DNA of 64,000 bases, taken from NCBI GenBank assembly GCA_964463375.1, contig CAYXBQ010000001.1, positions 297,410 through 361,409 on the forward strand, given 5' to 3'. This stretch comes from UMGS1696 sp964463375 (GTDB taxonomy: Bacteria > Bacillota > Clostridia > Oscillospirales > CAG-272). Under the pieces are notes generated by a model that saw nothing but the letters and a program-made list of their open reading frames with translations, was not told the DNA's origin and ran no database searches. Below are positions 1 to 8,789 of this stretch, in pieces (within the stretch, counting starts at the first letter, position 1; each line of letters begins with the position of its first letter). Both the position numbers and the translations under genes were made by a program.

Positions 1-1
1 G

Positions 2-1474
2 GGATTCGATAATGACAAATATAACGCTTTGCAGACGAAAAAAATCCTGGAACGGATCTCCCATTTCGGCGGCAAACTGTACTTAGAGTTTGGCGGCAAG
101 CTGTTCGACGACTACCATGCCTCACGTGTTCTGCCGGGGTTTAAGCCGGACAGCAAGATCAATATGCTGTTGCAGCTGAAGGAGCAGGCCGAAATCGTGA
201 TCGTGGTGTCGGCACCGTCTATTGAGCAGAACAAGATCCGGGGCGACCTGGGCATCACCTACGACATGGACACCCTGCGGCTCATCGATGCTTTCCGAGA
301 ACGGGGGCTGTATGTGGGCAGTGTGGTGATCACCCAATATGCGGGACAGGCAGGAGCAGACGCTTTCATCGCACGGCTGCAAAATTTAGGCATTCGTGTG
401 TTCAAGCACTACATCATTCCCGGCTATCCCACGAATCTGAAGCTGATCCTCTCTCCCGATGGCTACGGCAAGAACGACTACATCGAGACCCAGCGGGAAC
501 TGGTGGTGATCACGGCACCCGGTCCCGGCTCCGGAAAGATGGCCACCTGTCTTTCTCAGCTGTACCACGACAGCGTGCGGGGACTGAAATCCGGCTATGC
601 CAAGTTTGAGACCTTCCCCATTTGGAACCTGTCTCTGAGCCATCCGGTGAACCTTGCCTACGAAGCTGCCACCGTGGATCTGGCCGACGTGAACATGATC
701 GACCCCTTCCATCTGGAGGCCTACGGAGAGACCACCGTCAACTACAACCGAGACGTGGAGATCTTCCCGGTCCTGCGGCAGCTCTTTGACGGGATCTACG
801 GCGACTGCCCCTACAAGTCTCCCACGGATATGGGCGTGAACATGGCGGGCTATTGCATTTACGATGACGAAGCCGTGCGGCAGGCTGCCAACATGGAGAT
901 TATCCGGCGGTACTACGATTGTCTGGTGAAGCAGGCAGAGGGCAAGGCCACGGGAGATATGGCGTACAAGCTGGAACTGCTGATGAACCGTGCCAAGATC
1001 ACGCCGGAGCTGCGGACACCGGTGCAGTATGCCTTAGAACGTGCGGCAGAGACCGATGGACCTTCGGTAGCCATTGCGCTGGACGAAGACAAGGTCGTGA
1101 CCGGCAAGACGTCGGATCTGCTGGGTGCTTCTGCTGCGGCTCTGCTGAATGCGCTGAAGGCACTGGCGGGGATCGAGGACAAGGTGCATTTGATCTCGCC
1201 CAGCATTCTGGAACCCATTTGCCAGCTGAAGATCCGGAATTTGGGGTGCAGCAATCCCCGGCTCCATGCTGACGAAACGCTGGTGGCACTGTCCATTTGT
1301 GCGGCGCAGGACGAGCATGCCAAGGCGGCCTTTGCGATGCTGCCGAAGCTGGCCGGATGCGAAGCCCACTCCAGTGTGATCCTGACCCAGGCCGATGCGG
1401 ACACCTACCGCAAGCTGGGCATTCGCACCACCTGTGAACCGGTGTACGGGACAAAGAAGCTGTTCCATAGATAA
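2..1474 (+). CDS. DUF1846 family protein (5' end outside window)
   Basis: The reading frame is open to the left edge and encodes G-F-D-N-D-K-Y before the first internal start-like TTG, which matches the usual N-terminus of DUF1846 (UPF0371) proteins, so only the first codon or two are missing. The rest is family-like over its length: KLYLEFGGKLFDDYHASRVLPG near the start, a central APGPGSGKMATCLSQLYHD segment and a C-terminal ligand-binding-like half. The family is common in Firmicutes and its biochemical role is not settled, so I assign none. The gene stands alone, with a hairpin terminator directly behind it and the convergent fucosidase beyond. Confidence 0.93.
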   Translation, partial: GFDNDKYNALQTKKILERISHFGGKLYLEFGGKLFDDYHASRVLPGFKPDSKINMLLQLKEQAEIVIVVSAPSIEQNKIRGDLGITYDMDTLRLIDAFRERGLYVGSVVITQYAGQAGADAFIARLQNLGIRVFKHYIIPGYPTNLKLILSPDGYGKNDYIETQRELVVITAPGPGSGKMATCLSQLYHDSVRGLKSGYAKFETFPIWNLSLSHPVNLAYEAATVDLADVNMIDPFHLEAYGETTVNYNRDVEIFPVLRQLFDGIYGDCPYKSPTDMGVNMAGYCIYDDEAVRQAANMEIIRRYYDCLVKQAEGKATGDMAYKLELLMNRAKITPELRTPVQYALERAAETDGPSVAIALDEDKVVTGKTSDLLGASAAALLNALKALAGIEDKVHLISPSILEPICQLKIRNLGCSNPRLHADETLVALSICAAQDEHAKAAFAMLPKLAGCEAHSSVILTQADADTYRKLGIRTTCEPVYGTKKLFHR

Positions 1475-1483
1475 TGAGATAGA

Positions 1484-1527
1484 AAAACAGAGGTACGCTG
1501 TCGTGGACAGTTTGCCTCTGTTTTGTT
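1484..1527 (+). terminator. Rho-independent terminator of the DUF1846 gene
   Basis: AAAACAGAGG and CCTCTGTTTT form a perfect 10-bp stem around a 21-nt loop, followed by GTT. It lies 10 nt after the stop codon. Confidence 0.7.
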
Positions 1528-1531
1528 CTGT

Positions 1532-1590
1532 GAAACAAAAAGCGCACCGGAAATACCACATGGGAAGGTATCTCCGGCGCATTTGTTTTT
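1532..1590. terminator. Strong hairpin between convergent genes, terminator for fucosidase
   Basis: GCGCACCGGAAATACC pairs with GGTATCTCCGGCGC-type sequence over about 14 bp. On the minus strand it is followed by TTTTTGTTT, and on the plus strand by ATTTGTTTTTT, so it can act in both directions. The fucosidase stop codon lies at its edge. Confidence 0.75.
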
Positions 1591-2792
1591 TATAGTTCTA
1601 TCCGCAGCACAAGAGGCATATCGGTGTCCATGGGCAGTCCATGAAGCCGCAGTACCGGTGGGCGCAGGATCCCAAAGGTACCGGTGAAATCCTCCGGCAC
1701 GTTCTCTACGCTGTAGGCTACCGGTTCCCCGGTATGCAGCAGTGTCACGGTGCGGGGGCATTCCCTGTGGGGGGACAGAGACAGGCCGGTGCTGGTCAGG
1801 GGCCCACGGGTGTGGAGATACACGATATCGCCCGCACGGGATGCCCACACGCTGGCACTTGTCCAGGCAGCACAGGGCTCTGCCTCCGGTGTGAAGGCTT
1901 CCTGCACCGACCGGTACCACTGCCCTACCCTTTGCACGATCTCTGCCCCTTTCGGTGGGATCACGCCGTCCTTGTCCGGTCCTACGTTGAGCAGGTAGCT
2001 GCCTCCCATGAGCAAAATCTTGTCCATGCTGCGAGCCAGGAAGGCGGGGGTGAAGTAGTCCTCCTTTTCCCGATAGCCCCAGCTTTGCTGCCCCACGGAT
2101 TGGCAGGCTTCGGTGTACCGGCTGAAGGATTCTCCATCGGGTACGCTTCGTTCCGGGGTGGAGAAATCGCCGCAGGGCTGTCCGTTTTCATCCCACCAGC
2201 CACGGTCGTTGATGAGGATCTCCGGCTGCAGGGAGCGCACCAGTTCGTTCATCGACGGGTCACAGAGCTGCGGCGGAATGTCCCAGAACCAGGTGTAGAT
2301 CTTGCCGTAGCCGGTCAGCAGCTCCTGTACCTGGGCACGGACATAGGCCTTATACGCATCCATATCCGGTGTATCGCCTTCCGCCGGCGGGCACTGATGA
2401 GACGAGGCAGCGTTGTAGCCACAGGGATGGTTCCAGTCGGGGATGGAATAGTACAGGGACAGGGCAATGTCATACTGGGCGCAAGCCTCTGCCAGCTCTG
2501 CCAAAATATCTCTGCCACAGGTGTTTGTGATCTTGAAATCGGTCTGGGCGGTGTCCCACATACAGAAACCGTCGTGGTGCTTGGTAGTGAAGCAGATATA
2601 CTCCATCCCCGCCTCCTTCGCCAGCTGTACCCATGCGGTGGGGTCACAGCGGTCGGGGCGAAAGGTCATGGCCATTTTGCGATAGTCCTGTCGGGAGATC
2701 CCCTGGCGCATCCGGGTCTGCTCCTGCCAGCCGGTGACAGCGTAGGGTCCCCAATGGATAAACATGCCAAATCGTTTGGGCATCGTGAGCAT
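1590..2792 (-). CDS. Alpha-L-fucosidase, GH29 family
   Basis: A 400-residue retaining fucosidase-type protein that should release alpha-L-fucose from glycans. The N-terminal FGMFIHWGPYAV, the KHHDGFCMWD segment (about residues 71-80) and DWNHP are hallmark GH29 substrate-pocket sequences. Asp at about 171 in TWFWDIPPQ sits where the family nucleophile lies. There is no signal peptide, so it should act in the cytoplasm on imported oligosaccharides. I chose the ATG at 2792 because AGGAG stands about 6 nt before it; the frame continues 30 codons upstream without such a site. It follows the liv operon with a terminator-like hairpin between them, so it may be transcribed partly by read-through. 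Confidence 0.88.
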   Translation of the reverse strand: MLTMPKRFGMFIHWGPYAVTGWQEQTRMRQGISRQDYRKMAMTFRPDRCDPTAWVQLAKEAGMEYICFTTKHHDGFCMWDTAQTDFKITNTCGRDILAELAEACAQYDIALSLYYSIPDWNHPCGYNAASSHQCPPAEGDTPDMDAYKAYVRAQVQELLTGYGKIYTWFWDIPPQLCDPSMNELVRSLQPEILINDRGWWDENGQPCGDFSTPERSVPDGESFSRYTEACQSVGQQSWGYREKEDYFTPAFLARSMDKILLMGGSYLLNVGPDKDGVIPPKGAEIVQRVGQWYRSVQEAFTPEAEPCAAWTSASVWASRAGDIVYLHTRGPLTSTGLSLSPHRECPRTVTLLHTGEPVAYSVENVPEDFTGTFGILRPPVLRLHGLPMDTDMPLVLRIEL

Positions 2793-2851
2793 GGTGTTCT
2801 CCTCTCGTTTTTGTAAAAAACGTGGTCGTTTGAAAAAACGGTGTCGTTTAT

Positions 2852-2889
2852 AAAACGGTGCGCAGTCATGGCGAACCGGCACCGTTTTG
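2852..2889 (-). terminator. Terminator of the liv operon
   Basis: AAAACGGTGC and GCACCGTTTT form a 10-bp stem between livF and the fucosidase gene, with T-rich sequence after it on the minus strand. Confidence 0.6.
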
Positions 2890-2909
2890 CTATGTATATG
2901 CTTTTGTCC

Positions 2910-3623
2910 TCAGCCGCCCAGGTAGGCCTTGCGGATGGCATCGGAATGGATCAGCTCGTCACCCGTACCGGACAGGCCGATCTCGCCGGTCTCCAATACG
3001 TAGGCACGATCTGCTACGGACAGCGCCATCTGTGCGTTCTGCTCCACCAGCAGGATGGTGGTGCCCGCCTTATGCAGAGTGCGGACGATCTCGAAGATCT
3101 GCTCGATCAGGATGGGTGCCAGACCCATGGACGGCTCGTCCAGCAGCAGCAGCTTGGGGTGGCTCATGAGCGCACGACCCATGGCAAGCATCTGCTGTTC
3201 CCCACCGGACAAGGTACCGGCGATCTGGCGGCGACGTTCCTTCAGGCGGGGGAACTGCTCGAATACCATTTCCAGATCCTGGGGGATACCGGCGGCGGGC
3301 TGGGTGAAGGCACCCATTTCCAGGTTTTCTTCCACGGTCATTTGCTGGAAGATCCGGCGGCCTTCCGGCACATGGGCCAGTCCCCGTTCCACGATCTTGT
3401 GGGGTGCCACCTGGGTGATGTCCTCATCGCAGAACCGGATGTCCCCCGTTTTGGAGCGGAGCAGACCGGAGATGGTCTTCAGGATCGTGCTTTTCCCGGC
3501 ACCGTTGGCACCGATCAGCGTCACCACTTCCCCTTCGTTGACGGAGAAGGACACATTGTGGATGGCGTGGATCGCACCGTAGTATACGTTGATATTGTCC
3601 ACTTGCAGAATGGTTCCCATCAT
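2910..3623 (-). CDS. livF: Branched-chain amino-acid ABC transporter ATPase LivF
   Basis: A 237-residue ATPase that energises import of leucine, isoleucine or valine. It has Walker A (GANGAGKST, near residue 37), the ABC signature LSGGEQQML and Walker B LLLLDEPSMGLAP, the wording typical of LivF rather than LivG. Its ATG overlaps the end of livG by 4 nt, showing translational coupling. It is the last gene of livK-livH-livM-livG-livF. Whether the operon takes branched-chain amino acids or another small compound such as urea or an amide cannot be decided from sequence, since the same transporter family serves both. Confidence 0.93.
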   Translation of the reverse strand: MMGTILQVDNINVYYGAIHAIHNVSFSVNEGEVVTLIGANGAGKSTILKTISGLLRSKTGDIRFCDEDITQVAPHKIVERGLAHVPEGRRIFQQMTVEENLEMGAFTQPAAGIPQDLEMVFEQFPRLKERRRQIAGTLSGGEQQMLAMGRALMSHPKLLLLDEPSMGLAPILIEQIFEIVRTLHKAGTTILLVEQNAQMALSVADRAYVLETGEIGLSGTGDELIHSDAIRKAYLGG

Positions 3624-4453
3624 TCGCCCTCCTTCTTTTTGCCCAGATAGGCTTCGATCACGGTCGGATCGGACTGGATCTCCTCCGGCGTACCCTTGGC
3701 AATGATGCGACCGTAGTTCAGCACCACGATGCCCTCGCAGATATTCATGACCAGATTCATGTCGTGCTCGATCAGCAAAATGGCGATCTGGAAGGTGTCC
3801 CGGATCTTGCGGATGTTTTCCATCAGCTCGGCGGTCTCAGAGGGGTTCATACCGGCGGCGGGTTCGTCCAGCAGCAGCAGGCTGGGAGCGGTGGCCAATG
3901 CACGAACGATCTCCAGTCTTCGCTGGGCACCATAGGGGAGAGAGCCGGCTTCGTGGTCGGCCAGATGCTGCATATCGAAAATGGACAGCAGCTCCATGGC
4001 GGTCTCATGGGCTTTCTTTTCTTCCTTCCAGAAGCTGGGCAGGCGGAAGATGTCGGAGAACAGGCCCGTCTTCATCTGGTTGTGCAGGCCGATCTTCACG
4101 TTGTCCTCTACGCTCTGGTTGCCGAACAGACGGATATTCTGGAAGGTTCTGGCGATGCCGGCGCGGTTGATCCCGGCGGTGTCCATGCCGGCGGTGTCCT
4201 TCCCGTTTAGCAGGATGGTGCCACGGGTGGGCTGATACACCTTGGTCAGCAGGTTGAACACAGTGGTCTTCCCGGCACCGTTGGGACCGATGAGTCCGTC
4301 GATCTCGGTCTTGCCGATCAGCAGCTCAAATTCGTCTACAGCTGTCAAGCCGCCGAAGTCGATGCCCAAATGGTGGGCTTCCAGCACCGGGATCTTGCCC
4401 AGGTCTCTCTGGGGCAGTCGTCCCTTGGGGGGCAGTGTTACCAGTTCACTCAT
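3620..4453 (-). CDS. livG: Branched-chain amino-acid ABC transporter ATPase LivG
   Basis: A 277-residue second ATPase of the Liv-type importer. It shows Walker A GPNGAGKTT, the LivG-type signature LPYGAQRRLEI, Walker B LLLLDEPAAGMNP and the ILLIEHDMNLVM switch region. About 20 extra residues precede the ABC domain (MSELVTLPPKGRLPQRDLGK), a modest N-terminal extension. The start overlaps livM by 4 nt. It heterodimerises with LivF beneath the LivHM permease. Confidence 0.94.
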   Translation of the reverse strand: MSELVTLPPKGRLPQRDLGKIPVLEAHHLGIDFGGLTAVDEFELLIGKTEIDGLIGPNGAGKTTVFNLLTKVYQPTRGTILLNGKDTAGMDTAGINRAGIARTFQNIRLFGNQSVEDNVKIGLHNQMKTGLFSDIFRLPSFWKEEKKAHETAMELLSIFDMQHLADHEAGSLPYGAQRRLEIVRALATAPSLLLLDEPAAGMNPSETAELMENIRKIRDTFQIAILLIEHDMNLVMNICEGIVVLNYGRIIAKGTPEEIQSDPTVIEAYLGKKKEGE

Positions 4454-5559
4454 GCGGCATCTCCTCCTTTTTCCGTTGTTTTCTTCCGTTTTTCAGACCA
4501 TTTTGCAGCCAGCTTTTCCCGGAACTGCTTGGCACGCTCGCTGTTGGTGAAGAGCATGACGGCGATCATGACCACGGCATACACCAGCATCCGGTAATCC
4601 TGGATGGGACGCAGTGCCTCCGGCAGCACGTACAGGACGATGGTGGCGAGGATGGTGCCACGGATATTGCCCATGCCGCCCAACACCACAAATACCAGCA
4701 CCAGAATGGATGTATCGATATTGAACTTCCCGGCGATGAGGGAGGTGTAGTTCATGGCGAACAGGACACCCGCCATACCCGCCAGCATAGCGGAAATGAT
4801 AAAGGCCGTCATTTTGTATTTGGTGATGCTGATGCCCACGGATTCGGCGGCAATACGGTTGTCCCGCACGGCCATGATGGCACGACCCGTCCGGCTACGC
4901 TTGATGTTCAGCACCACGATCAGGGTCAGCATCACCAAGATGAAACCAATGGTGAAGGTAGACAGCTTTTGGATCCCCACCGCACCAACGGGACCGTTGA
5001 CGATCACTTTCCCGCCGTTCAGGTGCAGTGCTTCTGCGCTCTGTACGTTGCCGATACCGGACATGGCGAAATGCAGACCGCTGTCGTCCAGGCCCACGTA
5101 AATACAGTTGAGAATGTTCTTGATGATCTCCCCGAAGGCCAGTGTCACGATAGCAAGATAGTCGCCCTGGAGCCGCAGCACGGGGATACCGATGACAAAG
5201 CCAGCGATCCCGGCGATGATCCCGCCAACGAGCATGGACAGCACCAGCCGCACGATCGGGTTGCCTACAGCGGATTCCATCGTCGCAGCGGCGATAACAC
5301 CGGCGAAGGCACCAATGCTCATGAATCCGGCGTGCCCTAGGCTCAGCTCACCTAAGATACCAACGGTCAGGTTCAGGGACACAGCCATGACCACGTAGGC
5401 GCAAATGGGCACCAGCAGGCCGGAGAAGGAGCTGCTCAGCAGTCCAAACGCACCTAAGATCTGGATCACCACGAAGGCAAGGATCACGATGCCATAGGTG
5501 ATAAAATCGCTTTTGGTCTGGGGATGCAGCGAGAGCCGTTTGTTTTTGATTTTTTCCAT
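4450..5559 (-). CDS. livM: Branched-chain amino-acid ABC transporter permease LivM
   Basis: A 369-residue polytopic membrane protein with about eight to nine hydrophobic segments. GHAGFMSIGAFAGV and the GDYLAIVTLAFGEIIKN coupling region are typical of LivM permeases. A charged cytoplasmic tail of about 25 residues (rich in Lys and Glu) follows the last helix. It pairs with LivH to form the channel. The gene is preceded by AGGAGAAGG about 7 nt from the ATG and is separated from livH by only 18 nt. Confidence 0.93.
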   Translation of the reverse strand: MEKIKNKRLSLHPQTKSDFITYGIVILAFVVIQILGAFGLLSSSFSGLLVPICAYVVMAVSLNLTVGILGELSLGHAGFMSIGAFAGVIAAATMESAVGNPIVRLVLSMLVGGIIAGIAGFVIGIPVLRLQGDYLAIVTLAFGEIIKNILNCIYVGLDDSGLHFAMSGIGNVQSAEALHLNGGKVIVNGPVGAVGIQKLSTFTIGFILVMLTLIVVLNIKRSRTGRAIMAVRDNRIAAESVGISITKYKMTAFIISAMLAGMAGVLFAMNYTSLIAGKFNIDTSILVLVFVVLGGMGNIRGTILATIVLYVLPEALRPIQDYRMLVYAVVMIAVMLFTNSERAKQFREKLAAKWSEKRKKTTEKGGDAA

Positions 5560-5577
5560 ACGATCCCTTCTCCTTTC

Positions 5578-6459
5578 TTATACTTTCTCGTTGATCTTCT
5601 TGCCCAGCAGCCCTGTAGGCTTTACCAGCAGCACCACGATCAGCACGGCAAACACGATGGCATTGGCAAGCTGGGTGGAGATGTAGGCACTGGAGAAGAT
5701 CTCGATGATGCCCAGCAGCAGGCCGCCGATCATGGCACCGGGAATGGAACCGATCCCACCGAACACGGCGGCGGTAAAGGCCTTGATACCGGGCATGGAG
5801 CCGGTGGTGGGCAGCAGCGTGGTGTAAGAGGAGCACAGCAGCACACCGGCGATGGCAGCCAGTGCCGAACCGATGGCAAAGGTGGTGGAGATGGTGGTGT
5901 TCACGTTGATGCCCATGAGCTGTGCGGCACCCTTGTCCTCGGAGACGGCACGCATGGCCTTCCCCATTTTGGTACGGCTGGTGAACAGGGTCAGCGCCAC
6001 CATGATGATGACACAGGCCACGATGGTCACGATGGCTTCTGCGGTGATGACAAGCTGGCCGTCAAAGAGCTTGAGCGAATCAAAGGACACGATGGATTTG
6101 AAGGCTTTCGGCGCACTGCCCCAGATCAGCAGCGCACTGTTCTGGAGAAAATAGCTGACACCGATGGCTGTGATCAGTACGGCCAAAGATGGTGCCGAGC
6201 GCAGGGGCTTGTATGCCAGTCGTTCGATCACGATGCCCAGTGCCGTGCAGACCACAATGGCACATACCACCGAAAGCCACGTCGGCAGTCCCAAATTGTT
6301 GGTAACGATGAAGGAAATGTATGCGCCTACCATGATCACGTCCCCATGGGCGAAGTTCAGCATCTTGGCGATGCCGTAGACCATGGTGTAGCCCAGTGCA
6401 ATGATGGCATACACACTGCCCAGGCTGATGCCGTTTACGAGATAATTGAGAAATGTCAC
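5578..6459 (-). CDS. livH: Branched-chain amino-acid ABC transporter permease LivH
   Basis: A 293-residue permease. The opening FLNYLVNGISLGSVYAIIAL, then LGYTMVYGI and LNFAHGDVIMVGAY, are classic LivH. I chose a GTG start at 6459 because AGGAGGGG lies 9 nt before it and the protein then begins exactly where family members do. The frame runs 37 codons further upstream, but that part has no ribosome site and no hydrophobic character. It forms the membrane channel with LivM. Confidence 0.92.
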   Translation of the reverse strand: MTFLNYLVNGISLGSVYAIIALGYTMVYGIAKMLNFAHGDVIMVGAYISFIVTNNLGLPTWLSVVCAIVVCTALGIVIERLAYKPLRSAPSLAVLITAIGVSYFLQNSALLIWGSAPKAFKSIVSFDSLKLFDGQLVITAEAIVTIVACVIIMVALTLFTSRTKMGKAMRAVSEDKGAAQLMGINVNTTISTTFAIGSALAAIAGVLLCSSYTTLLPTTGSMPGIKAFTAAVFGGIGSIPGAMIGGLLLGIIEIFSSAYISTQLANAIVFAVLIVVLLVKPTGLLGKKINEKV

Positions 6460-6593
6460 AGAATCGTACCCCTCCTGTTCTGGTCTTTTTGGAGATATCG
6501 GCCAAATCATTGGAAACCGTTTTTCACCAAAAGTTGGGCACGAGCCACAATAGCTCGCACCCAACAGCATTTTTTTGTTCGATCCGCGGTATC

Positions 6594-7781
6594 TTACATA
6601 CCAACGTATACGCCATTCTGGATGACCATACCCTTCGGTGCCTTGGAGACTTCACCGGTGGTAGACCAGGTCATACCGGAACCGGTCAGGCCGTCTACGG
6701 TGAAGGAAGGATCGGTGATGGTGGCGATGAGCTTTTCGCAGATGGCAGCAGCGTCCATATCGGTGGTCACGCCAGCCTTGGTAGCTGCTTCGTAGATGGT
6801 GTAGATGGCATCATACGCGTCGGCAGCAAACTGGTTCGGGACCTCGCCGTGCTTTTCCTTATACTTGGCAACAAAGCTCTGGGTACGTGTGTCCTCGGCA
6901 TCGGCTACAAAGGGAGTCAGCAGCATCACGCCTTCTGCCAGGCTGGTATCAAAGCCATCTACGGTCAGGATACCGTCCATACCGTCCACGCCGAAGAACT
7001 TGGGTTCGTAGCCCATGGAATCTGCCTGAGACAGGATCAGAGAAGCGGGGGTGTAATAGATGGGCAGGAAGATCAGGTCTGCGCCGGCGTTCTTGGCTTC
7101 GGTCAGCTGTACGTTAAAGTCGTTGGCAGTGTCGTTGGTGAAGCTGGTCACGCTGACCACGCTCAGACCCATTTCGTCTGCCTTGGTCATAAAGGTGTTG
7201 TAGATACCGGTGGAGTACACGTCGGAGCTGTTGTAGATCACGGCGACATTCTCACCCAGCTTCTGTTCGCTGATGTACTGTGCGGAGGCAAGCCCCTGGT
7301 TGGGGTCGGTGAAGCAAAGCTGGAACACATTGTCCCGTCTGGCTACGGTCACGTTTCCGGAAGCGTCTGCGATACCACCGATAATGTCGGTAGAGGAACC
7401 GGAAGGCGTGATGGTGAAGATCCGGTCGGCATAGGTTTCAGAAGCTACAACGGTGCAGGGCGTGGAGGTCACGGTACCCATCAGCACCTGCATGCCCCAG
7501 TCCTTCAGGTTGTTGTAGGCATTGACGGATTTTTCTGCGTCGTTGGCGTCGTCCTGGAAGTTCAGCTCCAGCTGCAGACCGCCCAGCGCATTGATCTCTT
7601 CAATAGCGATCTCCGCACCGTATTTCACAGCATTCCCATAAATAGCAGCGTCCCCTGTGGTAGGACCGATACCGCCAATGGACAGTTTATCTGCGCTGGC
7701 CGTGGAACCGCAGCCGGTAAAGGTCAGGGCACAGGACAGGCTCATGATCGCAGCCAATGCAGCAGAAACAATTTTTTTCAT
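6594..7781 (-). CDS. livK: Branched-chain amino-acid-binding lipoprotein LivK
   Basis: A 395-residue extracytoplasmic binding protein that captures the substrate for LivHMGF. The N-terminus MKKIVSAALAAIMSLSCALT is a lipoprotein signal, with lipobox FTGC placing the lipidated cysteine at about residue 24. After it comes LSIGGIGPTTGDAAIYGNAV, the type I periplasmic-binding fold start seen in LivJ/LivK. It is the promoter-proximal gene, 134 nt upstream of livH, so it is probably the most highly expressed of the operon. Confidence 0.93.
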   Translation of the reverse strand: MKKIVSAALAAIMSLSCALTFTGCGSTASADKLSIGGIGPTTGDAAIYGNAVKYGAEIAIEEINALGGLQLELNFQDDANDAEKSVNAYNNLKDWGMQVLMGTVTSTPCTVVASETYADRIFTITPSGSSTDIIGGIADASGNVTVARRDNVFQLCFTDPNQGLASAQYISEQKLGENVAVIYNSSDVYSTGIYNTFMTKADEMGLSVVSVTSFTNDTANDFNVQLTEAKNAGADLIFLPIYYTPASLILSQADSMGYEPKFFGVDGMDGILTVDGFDTSLAEGVMLLTPFVADAEDTRTQSFVAKYKEKHGEVPNQFAADAYDAIYTIYEAATKAGVTTDMDAAAICEKLIATITDPSFTVDGLTGSGMTWSTTGEVSKAPKGMVIQNGVYVGM

Positions 7782-7860
7782 AACAAGTCACCTTCTATAA
7801 AAGATTTCGAGTTTTGGGAAACCATATAATGCAACGACATCCCAAAAAACTTACATGCAT

Positions 7861-7889
7861 ACTATACACGCATTTTGTCAACAAGTCAA
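7861..7889 (-). promoter_or_regulatory. Sigma-A promoter of livK operon
   Basis: On the minus strand TTGACT and TATAGT are separated by exactly 17 nt. The -10 box lies about 80 nt before the livK start. The 330-nt gap between livK and the Bce regulator holds this promoter and the divergent Bce promoter. I see nothing else in it. Confidence 0.75.
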
Positions 7890-8049
7890 GAAAGTTCTGT
7901 TTATGCTTTCATAAAACTTGCTTATGTTCATAAATTCTGCTGTATCCGACAGGGGATCTCCAGCAAAATACAGGAAAAATGCCATGTTTACCGGGGGTAT
8001 TCCACTGTACATTTGTGAGATACAAAATGCCGGTTTCGATTTCTTCCTC

Positions 8050-8078
8050 TTGCGCCCGACGGCAAAACATGCTATAAT
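8050..8078 (+). promoter_or_regulatory. Sigma-A promoter of the Bce-type operon
   Basis: TTGCGC and a perfect TATAAT are separated by 17 nt. The start codon of the response regulator is 34 nt beyond the -10 box. Confidence 0.7.
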
Positions 8079-8111
8079 ACAGAAAACGAGCTGACTTTGG
8101 GGAGGATCGAT

Positions 8112-8789
8112 ATGCACTATAAATTATTTATCGTAGAAGATGATATGGGCATTGCGGGAGGTATACAGACGCTGGCGGAGAGCTGGGATATGGAGGTGCG
8201 CTGTGCCAAAAATTTCCGGCAGGTGCTGACAGAGTTTCAGGAATTTGCGCCACATATCGTACTGCTGGATATTTCGCTGCCCTTTTTCAATGGATACCAC
8301 TGGTGTCAGGAGATACGGAAGAGCTCCCATGTGCCGATCCTGTTTCTTTCCTCCGCTGCCGACAACTTGAACATGGTCATGGCCATGCAGATGGGGGCTG
8401 ACGACTTTATCGCCAAACCCTTTGACACCGGTGTGCTGATGGCGAAGCTCCAGGCCATGCTCCGGCGCAGCTACGATTTTGCCGCTCCCTCTGCCCTGAC
8501 CTACCACGGTGCCACGCTCCACGACGACAGCACGCTCACCTATGGGGACGAAAAGCTGATACTATCCAAAAACGAATACCGGATCCTGCATATTCTCCTG
8601 CAAAACAAAGGAAAGCCGGTGACACGGGAGAAGCTCATGGAGGCTCTGTGGGAGACGGACTGCTTTGTGGACGAGAACACCTTGACGGTGAACGTGAACC
8701 GACTGCGGAAACGGCTGGGTGCGCTGGGGCTGACCGACATCATCCAGACCCGGTTTGGCGTTGGCTATATGGTGGAGGCAGACGTATGA
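8112..8789 (+). CDS. OmpR-family response regulator of a Bce-type module
   Basis: A 225-residue two-domain regulator. The receiver domain has the acidic pocket (Glu9/Asp10/Asp11), phosphoacceptor Asp53 in VLLDISLPF and the conserved Lys in IAKPFD. The C-terminal winged helix (NEYRILHILLQN...VTREKLMEALW...VNRLRKRL) binds DNA. The wording is closest to BceR/YxdJ-type regulators, which sense cell-wall-active peptides. The ATG at 8112 has GGGGAGG 6 nt upstream. Its stop overlaps the kinase start (ATGA). It most likely activates the downstream transporter genes. Confidence 0.92.
   Translation: MHYKLFIVEDDMGIAGGIQTLAESWDMEVRCAKNFRQVLTEFQEFAPHIVLLDISLPFFNGYHWCQEIRKSSHVPILFLSSAADNLNMVMAMQMGADDFIAKPFDTGVLMAKLQAMLRRSYDFAAPSALTYHGATLHDDSTLTYGDEKLILSKNEYRILHILLQNKGKPVTREKLMEALWETDCFVDENTLTVNVNRLRKRLGALGLTDIIQTRFGVGYMVEADV

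Noticed and set aside
4435..6795. Long plus-strand frames opposite livM, livH and livK, rich in His, Gln and Gly
   Set aside because: They are antisense shadows of the liv genes, with typical shadow composition.
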